A DNA stretch of 64,000 nucleotides from Leishmania mexicana MHOM/GT/2001/U1103 (Eukaryota > Euglenozoa > Kinetoplastea > Trypanosomatida > Trypanosomatidae). The position numbers and the translations under genes are program-made. The notes beneath the pieces are model-generated. The model was not told the origin of the DNA. It saw only the letters and a list, made by a program, of their open reading frames with translations, and made no database searches. Position 1 is the stretch's first letter, and each line of letters starts with the position of its first letter. Location: NCBI RefSeq assembly GCF_000234665.1, contig NC_018324.1, forward strand, positions 3,279,499 to 3,343,498. Reading direction: 5' to 3'. This document shows positions 30,216 to 40,282 of this stretch, piece by piece.

Positions 30216-32030
30216 CTACTCGACGCAGCCGCCGTTAGCATCGGCGACTGTCTCCTCCTCGTCTTCGGCTACGCGTTCCACACTCACCGGCGCCGGTGCC
30301 GGTGCCAGTGCCGAGTTACTTGCAGGAGCTGCGGCGCTCTCTGGGCGACGTGTAAGCACCGCAACCATCTCCACGTGATGTGTGTGCGGGAAAAGGTCAA
30401 AGGCAAAACCTGCAGTAACCTCAAACGGGGTCCCTCGATACGCCTTCGTGCTGGGCTTCGTCAGTCCAGGGCAGTCTCGCTCCAGCGCCTTCTGCTCGCA
30501 GGAGATGTATACTACACGCCGTATCGTTTCCATACCGCGAATCCACTTCAGTACTGTACTGTTCACCCCAGCCCTGGGCGGGTCGAGGACGACCACAATG
30601 TCGCCGCGGTCCTCGGCAGGCAGGCCGCTGATGACGGAGGGGAGCAGGTGCTCCACACGTCCGCAGTGGAACTCCGCGTTGGTGATGCTGTTCTGCTGGG
30701 CGTTTCGCCGCGCATTCGCAACGGCCGATTCCACTAGCTCAATGCCGATAACGCGCTTCACGTGCTTCGACAGCGTCAGTCCGATCGTCCCAGTGCCACT
30801 ACACAAGTCCAGTAGCGTTGTGCCCGCCGACAGCTCAGCCACCTCAGCCACCTTCGTCAGCATCGTTTCCATGCCCGGCGTGTTGACCTGAAAGAACGCT
30901 GTCGGGCTAAGCTCGAAGCACAGCCCAGCAAGGTATTCGGTGAGGGTGGGTGCGCCATACAGCACCTCGCGCGGCACGTCGAGGGGCAGGGAGCTGATTC
31001 CCGTGTGTGTGTGGCACTGAAGACTCACCACGGCCGCTGTGGACAGACCAGTCGCTGCAACCAGCTTGACGCGGATCTCCTCAGACGCGAAGACTTCCAC
31101 GAGGCGCTGCCGCACCGCTGTCCACACGTTCGCGGTCGTGCTGGCCGCATCCGCCTCTACGTCCATCATCACCTCGCCCTTTACGTTGTGACGCACTTGC
31201 AGCTTGCGCCAGAACCCGCTGGCCTTTACCTTATTAAAGACGTCGAGGCCTCCCTTCGCGACGTCTCTGAACTCCATGCACACGTCCATCAGGGCTGCGG
31301 CTACTACCTTGGCGGCAGAGTTCATCGTCACAATGCTCTTATCAGGCAACGTGGCGGGGAGGACGGCGGCCGTTCCCTCCACGAGAGAGCCCTGCTGGAA
31401 GCCCAACGCCGGCGTGTTTCCATCTGTGCAGAACCCAAACGACAGGTTGACGTGGTTGCGGTAGCCCACCGTCACGGGGCTCGTGAGGATGCCGGCAAAG
31501 CGATCTTGGAAGGCGGCGTAGCCATACACGCCGGCGGGCAGAATTCTCTGCATCACGTTAAGACAGTGCCGCTTCTTGCGGTCCAGCTGTTCCTCCATGT
31601 GAAGGTGCTCGTACTGTGTCAGCTTACTACTCCCATCGCCGTCGTCGCCGTCGCGCCGGCGCTTCACACCACCCTTGTGAGTGAGCTCCAAGTCGCGTAG
31701 GGACACCGACGCCTCCGTCCACGGGCGGCCACGGTGGAAGATGGTCTGCAGCACGGCGGAGGGGGCCGCGCGGTCCTCAGGGGTCTCGAAGGCCATGAAG
31801 AGGTGCGCATTCTTGGGATTCTTGTTGATGCGGATAAGTCCCTTGAGAAGCGGCTGCGGTGGTGTTTCGCGTTGCTCTGCCGGTAGAGCTTTCGCAATGA
31901 GCTTCTTGATGGTGCCTACAGTGGAGTATGTGTCATGGGTGTCGATCTTGAGAAGGTTGGCGTTGCTGTGCTCGTGCAGCTGTACCGCATCGTGCTCCTC
32001 GGTGCTCGGAGGAGGTAGAGAGACAGACAT
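30216..32030 (-). CDS. tRNA (uracil-5-)-methyltransferase, TRMT2A/TrmA type
   Basis: Encodes 604 aa from the ATG at 32030. The C-terminal catalytic domain is clear: S-adenosylmethionine motif DLCSGTGTIGL (about 408-418), IGIELVESAVANARRNA, VVVLDPPRAGVN (about 479-490), and VYISCEQKALERD with the nucleophilic Cys near 511. The family C-terminal block FAFDLFPHTHHVEMVAVL is also present. The N-terminal part has an RRM-like patch (GLIRINKNPKNAHLFMAFET), as in metazoan TRMT2A. The enzyme would make 5-methyluridine, typically at position 54 of tRNA. The Ala/Pro-rich last 40 residues are probably disordered. The open frame runs on to 32246, but the extra part resembles leader sequence. Confidence 0.92.
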   Translation of the reverse strand: MSVSLPPPSTEEHDAVQLHEHSNANLLKIDTHDTYSTVGTIKKLIAKALPAEQRETPPQPLLKGLIRINKNPKNAHLFMAFETPEDRAAPSAVLQTIFHRGRPWTEASVSLRDLELTHKGGVKRRRDGDDGDGSSKLTQYEHLHMEEQLDRKKRHCLNVMQRILPAGVYGYAAFQDRFAGILTSPVTVGYRNHVNLSFGFCTDGNTPALGFQQGSLVEGTAAVLPATLPDKSIVTMNSAAKVVAAALMDVCMEFRDVAKGGLDVFNKVKASGFWRKLQVRHNVKGEVMMDVEADAASTTANVWTAVRQRLVEVFASEEIRVKLVAATGLSTAAVVSLQCHTHTGISSLPLDVPREVLYGAPTLTEYLAGLCFELSPTAFFQVNTPGMETMLTKVAEVAELSAGTTLLDLCSGTGTIGLTLSKHVKRVIGIELVESAVANARRNAQQNSITNAEFHCGRVEHLLPSVISGLPAEDRGDIVVVLDPPRAGVNSTVLKWIRGMETIRRVVYISCEQKALERDCPGLTKPSTKAYRGTPFEVTAGFAFDLFPHTHHVEMVAVLTRRPESAAAPASNSALAPAPAPVSVERVAEDEEETVADANGGCVE

Positions 32031-32739
32031 GGCTGAGGCTTCCCTGGCAAGACAGGATTGAGGAGGCCGAAGAGGGAGGGACGAATGAAAAGCTTTGAGG
32101 CGCATCAGGCAATCATGGCGATGAGGGGGGGGGCAGTGGCGGGGTGTTAGAGGGTCACACAGACACAAATCTAATCCGCCACGCTTCGTCACGACCTCCT
32201 GCGCGGTTGCCACAACGAGAGGTTCGTAGCGTTTCGATCGGCCCATCTCTCTCTCTTGATGTCATCGCTGTGCGTCAACAAAACACCAGCACACGCACAA
32301 ATGCGCACATTCGTGTGGTCCCACTTATGTGAGAGGGGCAAAGACATGGGAGGAGGAGAGGGCGAGAGACTGGCACGCACGCATACACACACGAGGGGAG
32401 AGACAGAAAGCGAAACGGAACGACTTGTAGTGGACGTCAGTGAGTAGCACATCTGCCGTGCCCCCCCTCCCCCCACCACGCCAACACAAACACCGACACC
32501 TGCAGACACACCCTCACGGGCGTGCTGACAATCACTGTGAAGAAATTGAAAATTGATGTGGAGAGGCACACCCTGCAGCGGGAGGAGGGGGGATGAGGAG
32601 ACGACACTGAGACAAGAGTGGACAAGTAGTGCAGAGCGGGAGTGACACAGGGTGGACACCTCCTTTTTTGACCCAGTGAATGGAGGCGTGTCCTCCTCGC
32701 TCTCCCCACCCATCCCCTCACCCTCTGCCGTGGCTGGCG
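32031..32739. other. Intergenic region
   Basis: Has GA-rich plus-strand stretches near 32340-32425, a C-rich run near 32460, and no recognisable gene. Confidence 0.6.
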
Positions 32740-33669
32740 CTATGTCCGCTTCGCCGCAGCCTCCACACGACTCTCGACAACCGAAGCCAAGGCATGGATC
32801 ATGAGGTCGAGCGAGTTAGCGTACTCCTCCTCCGGCACCGCAACAACGATGACGTAGTGGAATCGACCATTGGAGTTGTAGAAGGCGCGGCACAGACCAT
32901 GGGCAAGGGGCTGGCCGGGACCTGACGTAAAGGTGACCTCCGCCACCGCGCTGTTCAGTTGCTTGGCGAGCGTCTGGCACATGCCCTCGTCATCTTCGGT
33001 GTCACGGGAGTGAGCGCTCGTCACTGTTCTGGCATCCCCAGCACTGCTGCTGCTGCCATTGGCGGGCACCCTTACCTCCGCTGGCGGTGGCGGCGGGTGA
33101 CCCTCGGACAGCAACTCCAGCGAGTTGTTCACCGATGCGTTGAAGCGCTTCAGGAAGACATGTAGAAGCCGAACGCTGTCTGCCTGCTTTACGCGCTGCT
33201 TGTATGCAAAACAGTTGAGTGAAATACCGTGCACGGCTGCACCCGACCCCTCCACAGCCTCCGTGGGAGGCGGCGGGCTACACTGGATGGCAATGCTGTT
33301 GTCGCGCAGCAGCTCCGTCACCTGCCAGCTGGAGGGAATGTTGTACTGGACGTAGTAGTCCATGCGCTCGCACAAGTCCCATAGGACATCGCCAACGGTG
33401 GAGTCGATGGTCGCGTTTGTGGAGGAACTTCGGGTGGAGGGAGAGAGGTCGCGCAGCAGCCCAGAGGCAAAGCTCATGCCTTTGCCCAACAGACTCTGAT
33501 TTCGCTGCGTTGCCGCTGCGCCGGCCCCTGTCCACCGCGCCAGTACGCAGCTTCGAGGCACCTGTGCACGAGCCTCGTCCGCCGTCCAGCGGAGCTGATT
33601 CACAGCAGCAGCAGCAGCCGGTAGTGTCCTAGCAGGCGACACTGACGTGCAGCGCCGAAGAAGCCGCAT
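32740..33669 (-). CDS. Conserved-looking protein of unknown function, possibly mitochondrial
   Basis: Encodes 309 aa from the ATG at 33669. The N-terminus (MRLLRRCTSVSPARTLPAAA) is Arg/Ser/Ala-rich without acids, which suggests a mitochondrial presequence. A central patch is well ordered (VGDVLWDLCERMDYYVQYNI, then SSWQVTELLRD), then LNCFAYKQRVKQADSVRLLH, an acidic/Ser-rich linker, and a C-terminal patch (AKQLNSAVAEVTFTSGPGQP, FHYVIVVAVPEEEYANSLDL). No enzyme motif is recognised. A long in-frame extension to 34545 exists but is Ser/Pro/Leu-rich and probably untranslated. Confidence 0.75.
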   Translation of the reverse strand: MRLLRRCTSVSPARTLPAAAAAVNQLRWTADEARAQVPRSCVLARWTGAGAAATQRNQSLLGKGMSFASGLLRDLSPSTRSSSTNATIDSTVGDVLWDLCERMDYYVQYNIPSSWQVTELLRDNSIAIQCSPPPPTEAVEGSGAAVHGISLNCFAYKQRVKQADSVRLLHVFLKRFNASVNNSLELLSEGHPPPPPAEVRVPANGSSSSAGDARTVTSAHSRDTEDDEGMCQTLAKQLNSAVAEVTFTSGPGQPLAHGLCRAFYNSNGRFHYVIVVAVPEEEYANSLDLMIHALASVVESRVEAAAKRT

Positions 33670-34510
33670 TACTATGCGCCTGAAGAACACGCTAACAAAT
33701 TTGTGCAGGTGCGGTTGCACAGAAAGGAGTTGAACGCGAGTGATCGCTGACACCTCACCAGTGAGTGGAAGGGGGAGCGGGGAGGGGGTAAGTCGAAGTC
33801 GCTCTCTCTCTACCCCACACCTCTCCGCTCGCGGTGGAGATTGAAGGAGAAAGAGCGTGGTGCACAAGGGGCGAGGGGTCAACTCCGCGCACTCTCCCAC
33901 GTTGCTGTCTGCGTAGTGCGCCCCCCCGAAAGGCTGGAGAGAGGAAAGACCGGTGGGGGGGGACTGATGCTGCAGTGGATATATGGCTGTACGCGTGCGT
34001 GTGTGTGAGCATTTGGGAGCGCGCGACAGAGAGAGTGGGAAAGAGTGGCAGAGCACAAACAAAAAGACCAGACACGGACGTGTAGAAAAGGAAAAAGCGT
34101 GGGCAGCCGACGAGAGAGATGAGGGGCGGGGGAGCGGCAGATGACGTCCGGCAGTGACTCCCCTCCACCTCACTTGTTCGAGAGAGAGAGCCACTATGCT
34201 GATCTTCTCGCACCCAGGAAAAGGCGATACCGCCTCAAACGTTTCCCATGCACCCGGCGCCGCCGCGCCGTTTTCGCTGTTCGCTTTTGTTGGCCGTGGC
34301 GTTGCTCTTGCCAAAGATATGTGAACACGGTATTCGCTGGTCGCTCTCACAACGCGCTTCTCCAGCAGCACGGCGCAAAGACCGCTCAGCGCCCAGTACA
34401 CGCGCCGAAAGGCAAGATGAGGATGTGCACATGGGTGAAGCAAGGGCGCCATGTACACAAGCGCCGAACGAGCAAGAGGGCGAGAGACAGTGAGTGAGCG
34501 ACTGCCGCGG
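33670..34510. other. Intergenic region
   Basis: GA-rich plus-strand tracts lie near 33795-33855 and 34010-34060. No gene is seen between REL2 and the unknown gene at 32740. Confidence 0.6.
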
Positions 34511-35767
34511 TCATGACTCTCCATCTGCCTCCTTTTGTTGCCCAACGACGTCCTTCCATCTACTGGCCACGTACTTGCGCGCCTCGAAAAGAACGTAGCG
34601 GGCCATCTCGCGGCGCACGAGTAGCGGTGTGTTCACGATCTTTGCATCCGCCTCCTTCAAGAAGTCTTTCAGCGCATCCTTTGCGAGCAGCGTGGAGAGC
34701 TCTGTTGGGGTAATGGACTGCGTCTCGAACGGGTCTGTACCGATCTTGGACAAGACACTCTGGAGGCGATTCTCACACACGTGGTCGAGGAGGTGATGTG
34801 TCGCTTGGCGCACCTCGGGGTCGCGGATGACGCTCTCCATGTCCGGCAGCTGTACGCCAGAGACTTTGATGGACTGCCGCCGAACCTCCTCCAGCGCGTC
34901 TACGCGCGGTCCCTGGCGGCGATCGGTCGAGATCTCCTGGAAGGCGGTGCACTTGAACTTCATTATGGTGAGGCCCTTTGCGTCGAAGCCGGGCTCGCCG
35001 CGACGGCAGTGTTTTACCACGAGGCCCTCTGCCCAGTTCCCCTTGAGCGGGTAGTCGCCCATGCCCACCAGCGGCGGAATTGTCGTCACGAAGTTCTCCA
35101 CGTCGAACGCGGCCACCTTGCTCAGCGGCCCTCGAATGATAGCCCGCGCGTAGAGAAGGCCCGAAATTTTCTCGAAGATGGCCAAGGCTTGGTCGTACGT
35201 CATGGTGCAGTACTCCTCCTCCTCGGTCATTCGGTACTTGATGTCGAAGGCATAGAAATGCAGGTCTGGGCAGTACTGTGGGAAGGCATTGGTCTGCACA
35301 GCCGTGATGGTGCGTGGCCTGCCGGCCACCATCACGTTCTGCCGCCGCTTCGGCACGCTCGGATGGTCGTACTTGCCACCAAAGAGCTCACCGTTGATGA
35401 TTACGGTACTGGGTGACATGCCGAGCTGTTCCGTAAGCAGTTCTCGCCCTTGCTTGGCATACCTCGCGAGATCAGGTATGAGAATGTGGTAGCCGAAAAA
35501 GTGCTCGTGCGGCGGCATGATGCCGCTCCGCTTCGCATACTGAATAGTTTTCCCATGCTCCGTCGAGTAGATGCCGAAGTTGGCGCCATGCACCTTCTCC
35601 GTGGCAATCCACTCATCATTGAAGAGACCCGCATCCTTCAGTACTTCAATGCGTCGCGAGTGAGCGTTTTCAATCTCGCTATAGCGCTCGAACAGCGCCT
35701 CTTTTTCTTCCGAAAAGAGGACTGGCGAGCGACGCACGAGCCGTGCAAGCAGGCATCGCCGAAACAT
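34511..35767 (-). CDS. REL2: Mitochondrial RNA editing ligase 2
   Basis: Encodes 418 aa. All ligase motifs are present: motif [12 protein letters not shown] with the adenylated Lys58, motif [15 protein letters not shown] (126 onward), FYAFDIKY, motif [12 protein letters not shown] (247 onward) and motif V MKFKC (269-273). The N-terminus ([15 protein letters not shown]) is an amphipathic, Arg-rich mitochondrial presequence. The length of about 418 and the short N-terminus place it with REL2 (about 416 aa in T. brucei) rather than the longer REL1. The enzyme seals mRNA fragments in the deletion subcomplex of the editosome during kinetoplastid U-insertion/deletion editing. The C-terminal third would bind its partner editosome protein. 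Assignment to REL2 over REL1 is by length and position of the active lysine. Confidence 0.93.
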   Translation of the reverse strand: MFRRCLLARLVRRSPVLFSEEKEALFERYSEIENAHSRRIEVLKDAGLFNDEWIATEKVHGANFGIYSTEHGKTIQYAKRSGIMPPHEHFFGYHILIPDLARYAKQGRELLTEQLGMSPSTVIINGELFGGKYDHPSVPKRRQNVMVAGRPRTITAVQTNAFPQYCPDLHFYAFDIKYRMTEEEEYCTMTYDQALAIFEKISGLLYARAIIRGPLSKVAAFDVENFVTTIPPLVGMGDYPLKGNWAEGLVVKHCRRGEPGFDAKGLTIMKFKCTAFQEISTDRRQGPRVDALEEVRRQSIKVSGVQLPDMESVIRDPEVRQATHHLLDHVCENRLQSVLSKIGTDPFETQSITPTELSTLLAKDALKDFLKEADAKIVNTPLLVRREMARYVLFEARKYVASRWKDVVGQQKEADGES

Positions 35768-36537
35768 CTTCGCACACGCATAGAATGGTAGCTGCAGTTG
35801 GAGCGCTGATAGACCCCGCTGCGCAGGCGCTCTTGTGATTCCACAAAGGATGAATCCCTTTCTTCTTTCGCTTCACGTTTTTCGTTGCTCGCCGCACACG
35901 CGCAAGCCACACAGGATATACACAGCCGGAGAGAGAAGGAGAGAGATGGCAGAGCTCAGCAATGAAGGGGGCGGGGGGGGGGAGCATGAACCGCAAAGGG
36001 CCACACACACGTCCATTGATCTTTACGCGCGTGTTTAAGCGTCTGTGAGTGCTGCTGGAGGCCAAGCATGGCACTGGAAAGGGGTCGCTGAATGCGGGAG
36101 AAGCCGTCATTGTCAACACCACCGCCATCAAAAAAAGATGAGCTCGAGTGTGAGACGTACAGACCTCTTTCCATCCCCTTCACCGCTAGCCAGGATGGCG
36201 ACTGGCAATGCAGCGGCAGCAGCAGTACTGCCCACAAAACACATCACCGCGCCATCTGTTGATCTTCATTTTTCTTTGCTCTGTGGGGAAAAGTGATGAG
36301 AGACACCAAATAACGGAAAATGCGAAGACGGTCGTGTGCGGTGGCCTGCGCTGCAGCGGCTTGGGTTGTCTCTATGCCTCAACAAACGCTGCTCCTCCCT
36401 CGCCTAGTACGAAGACAGCAGAGGTACAACGTATTCGCCAATGCTTGCCAACGGCGCTTGCTCCAAAACAGCAACGCACACGTGCTTGCAGGAAGGCTCC
36501 GGTAGTCATATTGATCGACGCCACGCGACGCCGAGCC
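35768..36537. other. Intergenic region
   Basis: A GA-rich tract near 35930-35950 and a G-rich run near 35970-35982 are the only notable sequences. No gene is seen. Confidence 0.6.
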
Positions 36538-37440
36538 TCACTCGAACGGAATCACTTTCTTTGGCTTAACCAGCGCTATCATGCTCGGGCAGCATACGTA
36601 TACGTCCGCATCAGGGAATTCGTTTAGAAGAGCCACGCGGCCTGCGTAGATGTTGAACTGCGAGGCAGCGCACATGTACACAACGTCGTGGCGCACGTAT
36701 GGCCTCCGCAGCCGCAGCTCGTGCGCGTACTTCTCAATGCTCAGATAAGTCGGAATGACGTCAGGGCACACAATGTCGACAGCCGAAAGCGCATGGCTGC
36801 CCGGCTGCCGAACAATGGTCACGATACTCGACTCCTTCAACACCTTCAGCTCATTGCACATTTCATCGACGGCAACGGCGGGAAGCAAATCTCCGTCCAC
36901 GAAGGCTACAACTGCACGCGGCGTGCGCTTCGGCTTAATGCGCACCCCCGCCTGCACGTCGAGCGCAGCGTCCGGGTTGCTCAGTACTTCTCCAACAATG
37001 TTCACATCATGGATATCGGCCTTGCTGAGCACGTACTCGAGTGGCATGTACGTGTTGTGATGCATGCGCGCTCGCTTCGTGCAGAACTGCTGAAGCTTCA
37101 GCATGGGCAATGTATACGTCTCAGTAGGTTTCGGGGAGGACGACACACACTCCTCCTGAGCCTTGCGCGCGTGAGTGGGCCGCACGTGCCATTTGGCCTG
37201 CAGCTGGGTTCCATCCTCCACACTAAGCAGCTCGGGGAATCTTAGCACTGCCTCCTTCAGCGTCACGGCGCCGACCTCCGAAGGCGAAAACGACGGGAAC
37301 TCATCGTCCAGAAGCGCCTGCAGCTGGGAACCCGAGAGCCCAGACTCCGGCACACGGGCGGAGATGCGGCGCATCCAGTGAAGCGCGGTGGACATCTCTC
37401 CCGCTTGCTGCAGGAGGGCTCGCGACGCTGTCAGGAGCAT
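36538..37440 (-). CDS. Unknown protein, possible NYN/PIN-like fold
   Basis: Encodes 300 aa. The N-terminus (MLLTASRALLQQAGEMS) could be a mitochondrial presequence; a second ATG lies at residue 16. Residues about 35-90 contain a short helical module (LQALLDDEFPSFSPSEVGAV, then LKEAVLRFPELLSVEDG) reminiscent of small winged-helix modules such as OST-HTH/LOTUS. The C-terminal half alternates hydrophobic strands with acids (AVVAFVDGDLLPAVAVDEMC, SIVTIVRQPG, DVVYMCAASQ, DADVYVCCPSMIALV), as in Rossmann-like NYN/PIN nucleases, but I cannot confirm the catalytic acids. The gene is clearly coding by composition. It lies upstream of REL2 in the same unit; a role in mitochondrial RNA metabolism is a guess from that context. 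Confidence 0.75.
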   Translation of the reverse strand: MLLTASRALLQQAGEMSTALHWMRRISARVPESGLSGSQLQALLDDEFPSFSPSEVGAVTLKEAVLRFPELLSVEDGTQLQAKWHVRPTHARKAQEECVSSSPKPTETYTLPMLKLQQFCTKRARMHHNTYMPLEYVLSKADIHDVNIVGEVLSNPDAALDVQAGVRIKPKRTPRAVVAFVDGDLLPAVAVDEMCNELKVLKESSIVTIVRQPGSHALSAVDIVCPDVIPTYLSIEKYAHELRLRRPYVRHDVVYMCAASQFNIYAGRVALLNEFPDADVYVCCPSMIALVKPKKVIPFE

Positions 37441-37877
37441 TGTCGGACACTGGAGATCCCTTCGAACCTCTTCGCGCCTTTCTTCGCCAGCCGCCTGCTA
37501 AGGGCCGCACGCGATCTACACCTTGAGTGCGCTTCTTCGTCGTTTTTCTTCACGGATCGTCACACCGTAAAAAGCTCGCTTCTTACACATGTACTGTCAA
37601 CTACTCGATAGGAATGGGAGCAGAGAGAAGAGGGAGAAGAAGGGGTGTGAAGGCGGGGAGACACGAACCCGTACACGCATATAGAGACGGCGTGGTGGGT
37701 GAAACGAGACGGAACCAGAAATGACGACATTGTGTGCGGCTGGGCCGTATGTGTGTGTGTGCAGCCACTTGCCACGTCCTCGCCATGTTCTCCAGGAACG
37801 AAGGCGCGGGCCTCTGACACAGACACAGACACATAAACAATATAAACGATAAAAAAAGACAAGGAGAAAAGGATGCA
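37441..37877. other. Intergenic region bordering retroelement copy 2
   Basis: Contains a GA-rich plus-strand tract (about 37617-37650), a GT repeat near 37750-37760 and an A-rich stretch just left of the retroelement boundary (37840-37872). No gene is seen. Confidence 0.6.
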
Positions 37878-39055
37878 GTCTGTGCGGTCCGGTGTGACGG
37901 TACGGGCGATTCACCGTTGCTCCGTGGTGCGCTTTCGGATTGCCGCCGTGGCCGGGGTCCGCGCGGCGCTCCGAAGCTCGCGCGTCTCCGCTTCTGTGCT
38001 GCTGTGGTGTAGGCGCGATCATTGCGGATCGATTTGGCAGCCACGGAGCGGTACAGTTTCCACGTCGCGTCCTGGAGGGAGCACGATTCGCCGCCAGCCA
38101 TCTCTGGCGGCACCCGGGCCATACCCCCTCCTCAAAGTGGACGGTGGACCGAATCGCGCAGTGGCCACTCGGCGCCGTGGTGGTGGTGCCATGTCGAGGT
38201 CTCTTTATCGCCTGCACAGGCCCAGCATTCGGCATTGGACCAGCTGTGCAGGGGTGGTCCCGGCCGGGTCGGGTTGTCCTTTCGCGTCCTACACCGAATG
38301 GTGCGAGTTGGCGCCCATTCGAGTCATGCTAGGGCTCAGTGCGACGTCGCTGGGCACCGGATCGAGAGAGCCCCCCCATGCCACCAGGTCACTCTTAGGG
38401 GTGTGGCCGGACGTGAGGTGTGTATCCGTCGAGCAGGGTCACCGCAGCAAGGCCAGAGCGCCACTGCTGCAACTTCGCCCTCGGGAACGGGGAGGAGGGA
38501 GGGCCTACATCTGCCCGTATGTCGTGTAGCGTGAGCACCGAGACGCCAGGGCCGTGCCTCTTTTCGCCTGCCGCACCGGAATGCTGAAAGCCCGGGTGCC
38601 CAGATGCCGTCGTAGGCCTGCCGTGGTGAAACGCACCTCTTGCCGAGCGCACACTTGTATCGAGGATTCATCAAGGAGCCGGGCCAGCCAGCGCCGTTTC
38701 GCGTCGTTCAGCCCGCTGTGATGCCACTACAGGCAGCGCAGACTCAGTCCAGGAGTACGCTCCGCATCAGCGCAACGCAGCGACCACAGAGGCGCAGCAG
38801 TCGGGCGCGTATCATTGTTGAGCCGTCGACGCGTTTCGCCGCGCACTGGTACAAGCGTGATCATCATGACCGCGTGCCTCCTTTGGCGCACTGCCAGCCC
38901 GGCCCTGTGTCCGCTGGCACCAAGAGTCCACAGCCGTACTCGAGAGCAGGCTGCAGGCTCTTTGGCTTCCCCGCAAACAGCTGGGGCACTGGGCCCCGAT
39001 ACCGGGATCAGGTGGCCCCACGTCATCAGGGGATGGAAAGAATGAGCACACGAAA
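37878..39055 (-). mobile_element. DIRE copy 2, endonuclease part only
   Basis: Gap-free duplicate of 10465-11642 with two visible substitutions. It contains the endonuclease-like segment, including the SGH triplet (about 38161-38169), but none of the reverse-transcriptase part seen in copy 1. All frames are broken by stops, so it is not functional. Its right edge lies 21 bp from the stop codon of the first amidohydrolase, so the relic would form the start of that gene's 3' untranslated region. The flanks (GGATGCA on the left, GGGATCCA on the right) are weakly similar; whether they are a target-site duplication is unclear. Confidence 0.88.
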
Positions 39056-39076
39056 GGGATCCAAGACTAGGTGGAC

Positions 39077-40282
39077 TTACTCCTTCGAGCCTTCTGTCTG
39101 CATCATGAGCGATGCTATTATGAGCACATGGTGCTTTACACCAAGCTCCATCCCTGCCTCGTTCATACGGAACTTTGAGCTGTAGTTGTGGTTGTTGGCG
39201 TCTCCCAAAGCGCTGTTTCCCACGCCCAGCCAGCACAGACAGCCGGGCACCACCGCTTGATATTCCGAAAAATCAGCGACTCCCAGAAGAGGAGTGGAGA
39301 GCTCATGATAGTTGCCCTCACCGACAAGACGGACCGCCGCCGCCTTGGCTACCTCGTACGCCTTCGAGTCGTTGTACGTCACGATGTTGGGCTCCAGCCA
39401 GCTCAGCTCGTACTGGGCACCGTGCGCCTTTGTGATGCCGGCGATGATCTCCTCCATCAGAGAGGGCACCCGAGCCTGAGTGTCGCGGTCGAGGCACCGC
39501 AGTGTGCCGCGCATGCGCACGGTGTCCGGGATCACGTTGTAGCTTCCTCTCCCGCCCTCGAAGGTGGTAATGCTCAGTACAGGAGCCCTCAGCGCGCTCA
39601 CGCGGCGTGATACAACGGACTGGAGGTTTGCCACGACCTCGGAGGCAATGAGAATGGGGTCGACACACAGCTCCGGCTGCGAGGCATGGCCGCCAGCACC
39701 GCGGATCACAATGTCAAAGTCGTTGCACGCACCCATGATCGTTCCTACACGGCACCAGATTGACCCAGAGGGACGCATGACGTCGACGTGTAGCCCAAAG
39801 ATCATGGACACGCCATCCAACACACCAAGGCCCACCAGCTGCTTCGCACCACTCGGGATCACCTCTTCGGCGTGCTGGAAAACAAAGCGAACAGTGCCAC
39901 GGATGCGGTCGCGCATCTGACACAGCACCTTCACCGCCCCAAGCAGCATCGCCGTGTGGGCATCGTGGCCACACGCGTGCATCACGCCTGGCCGCTTCGA
40001 GCTGAAGGGCTCACCACTCTCCTCCTGCAGCGGCAGTGCATCCATGTCGGCGCGCAGGGCGTACATGGGGCCCTCGCCAGCGCCACCCCGCAGGTCCGCC
40101 ACGACGCTGTTCGGCGTCAGCCGGCGAATGTCCAGCGGTGCGGGCATGCTGCTGAGGACGTCCGCCACGTAGTCGGCGGTGGGCTGCTCCTCATACGCAA
40201 CATATGGATACTCGTGGATGTGGCGGCGCCACTGCACCACCTCAGGCTGCACAGCTGTGAGAAGGGTCTGCACGAACGACAT
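39077..40282 (-). CDS. M20D amidohydrolase, array copy A (divergent)
   Basis: Encodes 401 aa. Family: N-acyl-L-amino acid amidohydrolase/aminoacylase-like metallopeptidase (clan MH, M20D). The conserved metal-site motifs are [20 protein letters not shown] (Cys104, His106), FQHAEEV (Glu139-Glu140) and FGLHV (His165), plus [14 protein letters not shown] in the lid domain. Compared with copies B and C it has a distinct patch after His165 ([20 protein letters not shown]) and its own C-terminus. Near the C-terminus, Tyr367 sits where copies B and C have the probable last metal-binding His; a His lies two residues earlier. The substrate is unknown. The start at 40282 ([12 protein letters not shown]) aligns with the starts of the other copies. 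The 3' end abuts retroelement copy 2. Confidence 0.93.
   Translation of the reverse strand: MSFVQTLLTAVQPEVVQWRRHIHEYPYVAYEEQPTADYVADVLSSMPAPLDIRRLTPNSVVADLRGGAGEGPMYALRADMDALPLQEESGEPFSSKRPGVMHACGHDAHTAMLLGAVKVLCQMRDRIRGTVRFVFQHAEEVIPSGAKQLVGLGVLDGVSMIFGLHVDVMRPSGSIWCRVGTIMGACNDFDIVIRGAGGHASQPELCVDPILIASEVVANLQSVVSRRVSALRAPVLSITTFEGGRGSYNVIPDTVRMRGTLRCLDRDTQARVPSLMEEIIAGITKAHGAQYELSWLEPNIVTYNDSKAYEVAKAAAVRLVGEGNYHELSTPLLGVADFSEYQAVVPGCLCWLGVGNSALGDANNHNYSSKFRMNEAGMELGVKHHVLIIASLMMQTEGSKE

Noticed and set aside
32031..32246. N-terminal extension of the tRNA methyltransferase frame
   Set aside because: Composition like untranslated leader; the ATG at 32030 gives a normal N-terminus.
33670..34545. 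Long upstream extension of the unknown gene at 32740
   Set aside because: Ser/Pro/Leu-rich translation of pyrimidine-rich DNA, including GA/CT runs typical of splice signals.
34511..35767. Assignment as REL1
   Set aside because: The shorter length (418 aa) and early active lysine (58) fit REL2; REL1 is longer with a later lysine.
37601..38534. Open frames of 130-218 aa in the DIRE copy 2 region on both strands
   Set aside because: Chance frames over a GC-rich dead retroelement; the same frames appear in copy 1 because the DNA is duplicated.
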